Origin: Chrysoporthe austroafricana
Taxonomy: Eukaryota > Ascomycota > Sordariomycetes > Diaporthales > Cryphonectriaceae
Direction: 5' to 3'
Length of the DNA stretch: 64,000 bases
NCBI GenBank assembly: GCA_001051155.2
Contig: JYIP02000006.1
Span: 1,178,001 to 1,242,000 of the forward strand
A program made the translations under genes and the position numbers. The first letter of the stretch is position 1. Each line of letters opens with the position of its first letter. Positions 46,489 to 55,204 of the stretch are shown here, in pieces. The notes under the pieces are model-generated. The model had not been told where the DNA came from, made no database searches, and saw only the letters and a list, made by a program, of their open reading frames with translations.

Positions 46489-48667
46489 ATGGAGCATCGG
46501 AACAGAATGGCAGACGCGAACCTCTGTGAAAGTTGCCGCCTTGTTCTCACCACATTGAGGTCCTGGCAGTCTCCATGGAGCCAGCACCACGCCGACTACG
46601 ACAGTCTTATGGTCAGCGTGACCAGTGGATGTGTTATCTGCAGGTGGCTGAGTTTGCAGGTACCCCACGCCCCTGGCAATTCTCTTAGAGGTCAGAAGAG
46701 TTTCCAAACCTTTTGCGACTTCGGTGAATATACTATGATGGGAATCAAGTGTGGAAATGTCACTTTTCGCGGGAAATGTTCATGGGCGGCTCCTTTCGAT
46801 ATAAAAGGTTTGTTTTCTCCAATATGATCAGTACCGTTCCATATGAACCAACTTCCATCTAGTGTGCATCTACCCACATGAGGATAGATCATTCAATTAT
46901 GATAATACCTCAGACCTCAGTAACCGGAACCATCTTCCTCGTTCAGCAGAATGCCCGCTCGAAGGGACAGAAATAGGGTCTGACAAATCCATCAGAATAA
47001 TCAAAACCTGGCTGGATAGCTGCAATAAAGACCACCCATACTGTCCCGCATCTCCCGACAGAACGTTCTTTCCAACCCGCATCATCGACGTCCAGAACGT
47101 CGAGAACGGAACAGTAGTGCTCCGGAATAGGAACGACGTCGTTAACAAATTGCCCGACGGAACACACCGCGCAGATGCACAGAGAGACTACCCAGAATAT
47201 TGGACGTTGTCTCACCGATGGGGAGACCCAAAACTGGTTGTCCAGCTATTCCTGACCAATGAGCAGCGCTTCCGGCGTGGCATCGCCCTGGAGGAGCTCT
47301 CTTCCACCTTCCGAGATGCGGTAACACTTGTCCACAGGTTGGGCTATCGATACATATGGATTGACTCTCTGTGCATCATCCAGGACTCTGATTCAATGGA
47401 AGACTGGAAGCGGGAAGCGCCGACAATGAAGGACGTCTACGGAAACTCATACTGCAACATTTCGGCAGTAAGATCTTCCCACAACGTGTCTTTTGGCCTC
47501 TTCGGAGAACGATTCGTGGAGCCTCGCTCGTTTTACCCGTTCTCGGCGGACTTGGACTTGCCCAACGGCGAAAAGAACCCCACTGGAAAATGGAACTTTT
47601 GGCTCGGCAGCCTTTGGATCAACGAGATAAACAAAGCACCTCTCAGCCGTCGTGGGTGGGTTGTTCAAGAGAGATTTCTCTCACGAAGAATCATCCACTT
47701 TACTCAAAGTCAGATATACTGGGAATGCCTGGAACGTTGCTGGTGCGAGGCGGACCCAATGGGCCAGTTGGGCCTCCTTCACCTTGATTCTCACTCGGAA
47801 GTGGGACGACAGGCACGGGAGTTCAAGGCTACCCTGCAAAAAATCATCAAGGAATCAGTTCTAAACGAAGGAAGACGCAACAACCCCGTTTCGATGACAT
47901 CTGACCACTTTTGGCCCACACTACGAGACTGCTGGAGGATCATGGTGACGGCCTACAGCCACTGCGACCTCACCGAGGAGACTGACCGCCTCATCGCCAT
48001 CTCTGGCGTTGCCAAAAAGTTCGAAGAAATGTACGTCCACGACAGGTATTTCGACGGTATTTGGAAGGACGGACTTCACACCGACCTACTGTGGGAGTCG
48101 AATGCATTCCAAGGGGCACCTGTAATGCGCAGCGGGGCCTTCGCGCCCTCGTGGAGCTGGGCATCTGTCTGTGGTGGGAGCGTGACCGTGCCTACGGCTC
48201 ATCAGAAGTTCGGTGGAGAGCCGGGTTCATGCATCGAGTTCGTCGCCGCACGTATCAAGCCGGAGGGCAGCAGTAACGACTCGACAGCGCTACTTCAATC
48301 TTCGGAACTTGACATTGAGTGTGTTGTGCATCACTTCAAAAGAGACGCTAAGTCAAAGATGATCGAGATCTTTGAAGATGAGGCCTTCTCGAAGAAAATA
48401 CTCAAGATGCGGGAAATTCGACAGGACAGCCTGCGTCTCGATACGGAGGAGTTGGTACGGAAGTTTGACCAGAATGAGGGTATTACGGGCGAGTGCATTC
48501 CTGTTCAAGAGGCGAGTAAAGGATATGGCCACCGGACTGTGCGTTACCTCCTCCTGGAACCTGTTTCAGTTCCAAAGTTGAGATACAAGCGCTTGGGTAT
48601 CGTAGTTGGCGGTGGCTTTGGCCTCAGTTGGGATACGAGCAAGCGCACTCGCATCACTCTAGTTTAG
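46489..48667 (+). CDS. HET-domain (heterokaryon incompatibility) protein
   Basis: HET-domain proteins of filamentous fungi act in nonself recognition and can trigger cell death. This one has 707 residues from two exons, 46,489-46,807 and 46,863-48,667. The 55-base intron ends CATCTAG, and the split codon restores frame as DIK-V-CIYPHED. Residues near the N-terminus carry two CxxC pairs (CESC and CVIC), a possible metal-binding knuckle. The HET core is about 219-321: YWTLSHRWG, then RYIWIDSLCIIQDS, DWKREAPTMKDVYGNSYCNI. The usual following motif, RGWVVQERFLSRRIIHFTQS, lies at about 358-377, and a WSWASV-like motif (APSWSWASVCGG) is in the C-terminal half. The frame is intact. A second Met at residue 7 is an alternative start. 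The specific partner or allele system cannot be told from the sequence. Confidence 0.88.
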
Positions 48668-49440
48668 GCTTTGGCCTAAAACTGGCCAACTGGGAACACT
48701 ACCTCTCTTGTCCGTGGCCCAAAATTCCAACCGGAATTTCGCAAACACGGGGACTCATGATTTTCAATAGTGATATCCTAAACTAACGACATAATAGACC
48801 AACAAGCGTACGAAGGAAAGTGATCGCGTGATTTAACTTTCTAATTACCCGTTGAACTAATGACTCAAATGCTTTCCTGTCGTTTCTACTACTTTAGGTT
48901 TAATTCCAATTGTTTTCGCCCGCGGAAAGCGACGGAGAGGGCAGGAGCTAGATGGTGATAAGGAGCGTCAGCTACGTTTGGTCCGACCTTGGATCAGACT
49001 GAGGGTCTCATTGTCGGGTATTACTTATATGAGCCACCCGATACCATACAAGCGTGGGTAGACGCAGTGTTGCTGCATATGCGCTATAGCAGAGGTACCT
49101 CCGTCACTTATACAAGACCCAGGAAGGTATATACACAAGAGGAGGAAGCAGGAGGAGGATGAGAAATCGGTCAACTGGATCGGGAAAACGGAAGAAGAAC
49201 GGAAGAGCCGCAACGGGATCCCCTCGACCGTTACAATAGCCTCACGATGGCCTCATCCACCAAAAGTCCGCATGATGGCAAACAGAAAACCTGAATGTCT
49301 TCTTTTCCGATTTGAGCTCCCCTCATGGAAGCGCTGCCAAATCCAATTTCCAATAACGATCGACAGATGGGCTGGTAAAACCATGTACCGGGCCAATATA
49401 GGTAAACAAATTCCTGCACAGATATGCGATACCGTAAGCA
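48668..49440. other. Spacer between the HET gene and tRNA-Gly
   Basis: Less GC-rich than the left half of the window. No gene is supported. The stretch from about 48,915 to 49,240 has the general look of an old LTR (a TATA-like patch, then a purine-rich run), but I could not find matching ends or a second copy, so it is not called. Confidence 0.45.
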
Positions 49441-49542
49441 GCGCAAATGGTTTAGTGGTAAAATCCATCGTTGCCATCCGATCACCGTTAAGATGATCCG
49501 GACCAATTCGATGGGCCCCCGGTTCGATTCCGGGTTTGCGCA
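49441..49542 (+). tRNA. tRNA-Gly (anticodon GCC) with an intron
   Basis: The acceptor arms GCGCAAA and TTTGCGC pair perfectly over seven bases, followed by discriminator A at 49,542. The A box is TGGTTTAGTGG (from 49,448) and the B box GGTTCGATTCC (49,521-49,531). The anticodon stem is CATCG (49,466-49,470) with CGATG (49,509-49,513), and the anticodon GCC is at 49,473-49,475. The 31 bases 49,477-49,507 interrupt the loop after the base next to the anticodon, the normal place for a nuclear tRNA intron. A T run follows directly. Confidence 0.9.
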
Positions 49543-49549
49543 TTTTTTT
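49543..49549 (+). terminator. RNA polymerase III terminator (T7)
   Basis: Seven T residues start one base after the tRNA-Gly discriminator base, as expected for termination by polymerase III. Confidence 0.85.
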
Positions 49550-49778
49550 CCTTTTTTCAGTTTCTGCTTCTCTTCTTGCTTAATATTCTAGTATATTTCT
49601 TTGTCGATGGTTCCCGTATTTTATTGCTGGTTTTCTCTTTCCGGTATATGGTCGATGTTCTTGGTTACACAGTTGGGGACGTGTCGGCTTAGTCAGCAGA
49701 GCAAGGGTCCAGTGAATGTCCTGCGGCCCTACAATTTACAATACACGCTGAGTTTGGATGCCTCGGGATGGATTGCAG

Positions 49779-49840
49779 AATTCTGTGTCTGGACACAGAA
49801 TTTATGGCTGCCTCAGGTTAGATCGCAGAATTCTGTGTAG
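49779..49840. repeat. Hairpin and repeated AGAATTCTGTGT
   Basis: AATTCTGTGTC and GACACAGAATT form a perfect 11-base inverted repeat around TG (49,779-49,802). A third copy, AGAATTCTGTGTAG, ends at 49,840 and abuts the NACHT fragment. The bases before the first and third copies are also similar, so a segment of about 35-50 bases is imperfectly duplicated. It may mark an old insertion or deletion edge. Confidence 0.7.
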
Positions 49841-50097
49841 CGGATGAGCGATGGCTGCTGGTCGACAAGGAGATAGGTTAGCCCGCGCAAGACGGCCATA
49901 GCAGTGTTGACGCGCGCATCGGTGGCTTGACAGAAGAAGTAGGATATGTTTGCGATTAGTACCGTCTCCAACTCATTGAGAATCCCACACAGCAACATTG
50001 TCCTTCCTTTGCCGGGGTCGCCTCTGATCCAAAGTAGCTGGTTCTGGTCGTCTTTTTGCCAACGCTGGAAGTCATGATTATTCAGGATCCACTTATT
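49813..50097 (-). pseudogene. NACHT ATPase fragment of an NLR/STAND protein
   Basis: The minus strand encodes about 90 residues typical of fungal NACHT domains in NWD-type NLR proteins. It starts NKWILNNHDFQRWQ, has the Walker A motif GDPGKGRT (49,999-50,022, in LLWIRGDPGKGRTMLLCGI) and continues with ISYFFCQATDARVNTAMAVL, RGLTYLLVDQQPSL. The frame is open over this span, but homology stops abruptly on both sides: no N-terminal death-effector-like or HET domain lies upstream, and no Walker B or repeat region follows. A repeat with a hairpin lies at the downstream edge. It is therefore a truncated relic, not a working receptor. In other fungi, whole proteins of this class sense nonself or cell damage. 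Confidence 0.8.
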
Positions 50098-50479
50098 AAT
50101 GTGGTTGTACAGACTTTCCCCACTGCTAACTACTTCAAAACTCTACAACAACGCATTAGATCAATTAAAACTACTCGGGATCACTACCGCTTTCTATGTC
50201 TTCAGCATCTAGACATCTTCGCGCATCGTGACCTGTCTTGTGGAAAATGCCACAGTGTCGTGCACCTGTCCGCCTCGTTGGTTGGTTGGTTGGCGACATA
50301 TCAACTGGAAGAAGAAGGGGTGGCGGAAACAAGCACACAGCATGATTGGGTTAGTGATTAGACCAGTATACCGTCAATTTTTGGTAGCCTATCCGTGCCT
50401 GAGTCTACATGCAAATTTTGCGCCTAAATCCAGCAGCGTCGTCATGCAAAGGAGAGAGGAAGTGTGGCATGCGACACAT

Positions 50480-50761
50480 TTACCGCGAGGACATGGCCTT
50501 GGTAACCAGTCTGAGCGCCAGCTCCTTCTTCTTCAGGTCGCCAGCAGTCGAGTCCTCAACCTCGAGCTGAGCTATGGTGTCGGAGAGCGTCTGCTCAATC
50601 TTCTCCTTCTGGTCGCGCTTGCAAGATCCCAAGAGCACTCATCAAGGCGTGTCGTCCTCCAGGGAGGGGAAGCGTCTGCGAACATTTGCTATGCCATTGT
50701 CTTGCACAATTTGATGGAAAAATTCTCCGACAACTTGGCTCTGGTGTGTCGCGAAATACAT
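50480..50761 (-). pseudogene. Relic gene fragment with two adjacent in-frame stops
   Basis: A frame of 94 codons, ATG at 50,761 and TAA at 50,480, is interrupted only by TGA-TGA in the middle. The part before the stops (MYFATHQSQVVGEFFHQIVQ at the start, then RRRFPSLEDD) and the part after ([20 protein letters not shown], ending [18 protein letters not shown]) both look like real protein, and the second is a charged helix. Both TGA could come from CGA by C-to-T change, as in repeat-induced point mutation, but only two sites support this. I do not recognise the family. Confidence 0.5.
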
Positions 50762-50944
50762 AAGATGTCTAGTAACGAACCCCGAATCGAAATGAACAGT
50801 GAGTCGACGGCATGAGGCTAGTCATGATGATTTGACAGATGTGGTCGGGGAGGACACGTTGTGCAAGGAGTCGAGGAAGAAGAGAAGAGAAGCTAAATGG
50901 TGTAGACATGTCCTGCGGAGCGGGGGGACTCGAAGTATTTATAC

Positions 50945-52693
50945 TTATGTGGGAGACATCCCACGCTCCTGCTCGCTCAACGTTGGCGCTGCCCCATCCG
51001 CCTCGAACGCCCGAGCATTTGACAGCTCGTTGAACAACGGCACGGGTGTGGGCACACTCAAGCCATCGATTGCCGAACAAATAGTCTCGAGATGGCTTGG
51101 CATCCACCTATCGTAAATGTACCTCACAATGCGATACGCCGTCCATTTATCTCTGCCATCGAGGACAGTGAAGTCATAGGCATGGATCTTGTGCCTGTAG
51201 TACTTCACGGGAACAGTCGCCTGCACAACTGGGTAATGGCCGTAGATGCGCACGTTGTTATCGTCGTGCGAAATGGACAGCGCCAGAATTCGGTGACTCA
51301 GCTCCCTCTCGCGGCCGACAAGGCGGAACAGTTCGACCACACCACGGACGGCCAGCGTCATGCTGTGGGCATTCTGGCGGTCGGCGATAGCAAGAGCCTG
51401 GTCCCCACACTTCACTTCGCACGTCAGAAAAGGGAAGTACATCAGACGGGTGCCCATGAAAGGAGACTCGCAGTCGGAGCGCGTCCCATCAACGATGTGT
51501 GGGCGTAGCCTGTCCAGTTGTGCCTGTGTGAAAGCATCCCTTGCAAAGCCAACCGAGTAGTCTGGCTGCGGTCGAGGTGCCACCAAGGATTGCGCGCAAT
51601 CCCAAGGCTGATTTACACCCTCAACGAGCTTGTCCAAGTGCGTGGCACCCCAGGTAGCCAAAATCTCTGCCGAAGGCACTATCAGGGGCAGGATGTCGCG
51701 GACGACCCGGGCCTCGTTCTTCGCTGCGACCTTGCGGCATGTCGTCTCGAATACGGGGTCGGCGAAAAGGGTCATTTGTGGCGTAGGATGGGAGAAAGCC
51801 GGCGCTTCGCTTAGGTCTGTCGCGATATGAAGCAATGTGCGGACAAGGGCGCGGCCAGCCTCCGCTGAGGCGGCGTGCGCCCACCCATTATCATCTCGCA
51901 AGAAGCTGTCCTTTGTCTCGAGAACAATTTCGTATGCGGAGCTCCTATAGCGGGTGCTCTTAGCATCCCTACTATCACTGGCACTGCCGTCATCAGAGTC
52001 GGACCGAGATCGTTTGCGCCCGCTCCTGTTCGAGGGTACCTTCTGCCTAAGAAGGGGCCCTTGCGCACCGGAGCCCATGGTTCTCAGCTGGTCTTCCATC
52101 TCTTGCAGTGCCAGATACGGGGGCCAACGTCCTTCCCGAGCCCAGTATTCCACAAGATCAACGTCGCCGCGTCTGTCCTGGCTGTCGGCCTGCGGGCTTG
52201 ATCCCCGATTCCAGACAGGATCGCAGTCAACGCTTGTGCGTTGGTCTGATGGTTGTCCGGAAAGGAGGGGAAGTAGTCTCTCGGATCCGACTTCAATGTT
52301 TTCGACACGACCTCTTGTAAGGAGTCGACGTCGCTTGGCGGGGTGTCGGCTGCAGTGGTCTTCGTCTCTCTCCCGGTGTAAGTTGCTACGAGCGCGAGGG
52401 TGAGACACGGGGGTAGTGTAGACAGAGGGTGTCGTAACGCCTGGTGTCCAATGGCTCGATGGGCTCGATGGGGAGATACAGCCAGCGGTATAGTTGAGTG
52501 GCGGCGGACTGGGAAGATGACCTTGACTCGACCCTCGCTTGCGCTTCCACTCTCTGGAGGTCGCGCTCTCGTCGCAAGCTTGTCGGCTATCCGCGCCGCC
52601 CGTGAGTGCCTCGTTGAGCTTGTCGCTCTTCGTACGTTGGTAAGGGCTCGAATGCAGTCTGCGTGACTGCATTTGCGAACGTGTCATTACCAT
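50945..52693 (-). CDS. DUF7924-like protein, possible PD-(D/E)XK nuclease fold
   Basis: Single-exon protein of 582 residues. The N-terminal 250 are basic, low-complexity and probably disordered, with KRRRLL-type nuclear-signal candidates at about 120. The C-terminal domain (about 255-545) resembles the expanded fungal family I know as DUF7924. Its centre has PDYSVGF (residues 377-383) and FLTCEVKCG (422-430): a PD followed by ExK (E426, K428) fits the PD-(D/E)XK nuclease-like core, and ADRQNAHSM follows (437-445). The end has VKYYRHKIHAYDF and RIVRYIYDRWMPSHLETICS. Nuclease activity is not proven. The frame is intact among relics, so it may be active. It is divergent from the adjacent NACHT and HET genes in strand and type. 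Start: MVM at the frame's first Met; residue 3 is an alternative. Confidence 0.75.
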   Translation of the reverse strand: MVMTRSQMQSRRLHSSPYQRTKSDKLNEALTGGADSRQACDESATSREWKRKRGSSQGHLPSPPPLNYTAGCISPSSPSSHWTPGVTTPSVYTTPVSHPRARSNLHRERDEDHCSRHPAKRRRLLTRGRVENIEVGSERLLPLLSGQPSDQRTSVDCDPVWNRGSSPQADSQDRRGDVDLVEYWAREGRWPPYLALQEMEDQLRTMGSGAQGPLLRQKVPSNRSGRKRSRSDSDDGSASDSRDAKSTRYRSSAYEIVLETKDSFLRDDNGWAHAASAEAGRALVRTLLHIATDLSEAPAFSHPTPQMTLFADPVFETTCRKVAAKNEARVVRDILPLIVPSAEILATWGATHLDKLVEGVNQPWDCAQSLVAPRPQPDYSVGFARDAFTQAQLDRLRPHIVDGTRSDCESPFMGTRLMYFPFLTCEVKCGDQALAIADRQNAHSMTLAVRGVVELFRLVGRERELSHRILALSISHDDNNVRIYGHYPVVQATVPVKYYRHKIHAYDFTVLDGRDKWTAYRIVRYIYDRWMPSHLETICSAIDGLSVPTPVPLFNELSNARAFEADGAAPTLSEQERGMSPT

Positions 52694-53113
52694 ACTTGAT
52701 TGACGCTGAGTGTGGATGTTGTTGTTTGGGTGAGAGCTCGAGAGGATGTGAAGTTCCGAGAACTCGGGCCGATGATATCAGCCGCCTGGGTTTACGTAAT
52801 CAAGCTATTCTTTGTCCCGCAACCCAACGTTGTAGAATATATCCATCACCAAGGCACAACCCAGAAGAATCAGAGCAGGTACAAAAGGCAGGCAAAGCTA
52901 AAACAAGACATCCGTTGGATAATGTCCACCGCCTTCACATCGCTACCCACATCGTCACTCAGTTTCACTGCTGCTGTCCAAAAACAATCGTAGTCCTGCC
53001 GTGTGTGACGATGCAATGAAGCTGCCAGCCATTGCGATCAATTATCAGCGGCCTCTCATCCACACCTGTGTCTAGCCCGGAGCCAGAAACGACATGGGAG
53101 CACCTCTAAGTCC

Positions 53114-53275
53114 GTAGCCGATGATGTCTCTACTTCAAAGCTAGATGTCCCTTCCGCTCTGGAAGCCCTCTTAGATGCTCGTCTACATGCTCGTCTAGGC
53201 AAACATAAGCGTGAGGTCCAGCAGCTATTGTCCACCCACGGGCGTGAGGTTAAAGAGCTTCTGGCTAGCCACTAG
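53114..53275 (+). pseudogene. Short helical coding relic
   Basis: A stop-bounded frame of 53 residues ends at TAG (53,273). It reads as a charged helix (SALEALLDARLHARLGKHKR, then EVKELLASH). It has no start codon and no upstream exon I can join. It may be the tail of a decayed gene or mobile element. Confidence 0.25.
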
Positions 53276-53464
53276 GCTCGAGTCACCACTATGCTGAGAA
53301 CTCGTCCTCTCGAAAAGTAGAAGATATTTAGATTCGGATTTACGGTTCTCCACTTTCTATTCATACGACACAACGTCTTTTAACCATCTTGCAAGTGTCT
53401 TGGAAATAGTTTTCCAAAACCTCGCAATTCGTTGTGAAAGATTATACTTTTATAAAAGGAGCTA

Positions 53465-53500
53465 TCGATGGGCCCCCCGGTTCGATTCCGAGTTTGCACA
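53465..53500 (+). pseudogene. Stray 3' exon of tRNA-Gly(GCC)
   Basis: The 36 bases match the 3' exon of the tRNA-Gly gene at 49,508-49,542, with one added C and two changes in the acceptor and T arms. The B box GGTTCGATTCC is intact. The anticodon and the 5' half are absent. It starts where the 3' exon starts after the intron, and no functional tRNA can form. Confidence 0.8.
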
Positions 53501-54077
53501 TTCTTTTGCACTTTTTTGGCGACTGAGTGTGTACATTCTTTTTTTTTTCTTCTTTCTTTTCTTTTCTTTTTTTCTTTTTTTCTCTCTCCCCCCCCCTTCT
53601 CCCTGTCTTGCTAATTTTGATGCCTCTTTTCTCGAGTCGAGGCGTTGGGCTGGGTCTTCGGCCCTCGTTCGCGGCGACAGTGCGGCGTTGCTTCCTCTTC
53701 AGCGGCCGTTGAGAGGCGGCGAGTCGCAACGGTCAACCAGACCCCTTCGCGCCCGTTGACCCTCTGGAGACTGTTCCTCGACGGGCGCTGCGGAGGCTCC
53801 TGGGCCCGAGCCAGCACCAGAAAGCTCGCCTCGTCTACTTGGCGTTTCCCACGAGAGGTTGCGAGATCATCTGGGCGGCTGCAGGGCATCGACTTCGTTA
53901 CTGCTCATACACACATAAATCATGGGACGATTGATCCTCTAAAGTTCACATTGCAGTTGTACGACCATACACACGAGCGTGACGACACATTTCCCGTCCG
54001 CATTAGCAAGTGATGCTGCCTGTATGCCCATGTCGCATTCCAAATCAGTTTTATTCGTTCGCTCCAGCACCGACTCT
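53501..54077. other. Spacer between the tRNA-Gly fragment and the eS1 gene
   Basis: A pyrimidine-rich patch (53,538-53,610) follows the tRNA fragment. The rest contains the 3' flank of the eS1 gene. No gene is seen. A plus-strand frame at 53,645-54,013 lacks a recognisable domain. Confidence 0.55.
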
Positions 54078-55204
54078 TTACACCTCCTCGAGGACCCGCT
54101 CCTTGAACTCCCGCTCGACCTTCTGGCCCTGCTCGTCCGTAGTCGACTCGCCGTGGAGGGCGAGGAGGCTGCCGAGGTCGAACTTGGGCTGCTTCAGCAG
54201 CTTGACCTTGCGGATGTGAACCTGTATACCGAGTCAGCCCGGAACTATCCCGCGACGAAATGCTCCCTGCCCGTTGCCCGGCCTGCTGGGTTCGTTGCAC
54301 ACATACGTTCTGGAGAGGGTAGATTCCCTGGGTCGCCTTCTCTATCTCGCGTCCAATAACCTCAGGAATGAGCTTGCTGGTGAGCTGCTGCAGGGTGCAG
54401 CTGCCGGCCTCGCGGGTGATGATCTCGGTCATCTTCTTGCGGATGGCGCGGATCTGGGAGGAGGCAGCGTAGGTGGTCTTCTTGATCTGGTTGGGGCGGC
54501 GCTTGGTGAACGCGATGGCGAAGAGGCGGAGGAGGTAGTCGTCGGTGGTCTTGACGGTGACGTTGCACTCGATCAGGGACTGCCACTTGCGGACCAGCGA
54601 CCGCAGCTTGTCGGATGTGAAGTCGAGACCGTGGAAGTTGGTCAGGCAGTTCTTGCCCTGGATCTCGTCGACGCGGAGCTTGATCTTGCGGAAAGCGTGG
54701 TCCTCATCCTTCTGCAGGTCGGCCAGGCAGACCTCAACGATACGGCCCTTGAGGGAGTCGTTGGCGTTCTTGAGACCGGTGGTGCGGTTAACGAGGGTCT
54801 TGCCGACACTGTAAATAAGTTCGTCTGTCAGAATCCATCTTGTACAATCCGCAGTCGGCGCCGCGATGACGGGGTCTTCGAATTCTCTTACTCTCGGATC
54901 TGGAAAGGCGAGGGAGCCTGTTTGCACGTGCGTTAGTCGGACCGTCCTGCAGCATCGATTCGGATGGTTCTGGATGCGGGAAGTTTCGTACCTTGATGGA
55001 GTACCAGTCCTTGCGGGTGAAAGGGTCGACGGTCTTCTTCTTGAGACCCTTCTTGCCCTTGGACAATCTCTTGTTCCTATCATGAAAACACACCCATCAG
55101 CGCACTGTCGCTTCCGCATCTCGACATCGAGGTCCTCGGGTCCTGGGGTTTCCTCGTGCATCGGTGCTGAAATCGGAGCGGTTGACTCACTTGCCGACAG
55201 CCAT
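54078..55204 (-). CDS. RPS1: 40S ribosomal protein S1 (eS1)
   Basis: Component of the small ribosomal subunit, 256 residues (yeast Rps1 has 255). Five exons: 55,204-55,191, 55,076-54,992, 54,917-54,892, 54,808-54,307 and 54,221-54,078. The first encodes only MAVGK (14 bases) and the third only 26 bases. All introns have GT..AG ends, and every phase agrees. The protein begins [20 protein letters not shown] and reads across the small exons as [21 protein letters not shown], then [40 protein letters not shown] and [14 protein letters not shown], ending VLEEV. This is the eukaryotic/archaeal eS1 family, not bacterial S1. A ribosomal protein gene with introns crowded near the start is usual in fungi. 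Confidence 0.96.

Noticed and set aside
48915..49260. Possible solo LTR upstream of the tRNA-Gly
   Set aside because: Position beside a tRNA is typical for retroelements, but no TG..CA ends, target duplication or second copy could be found by eye.
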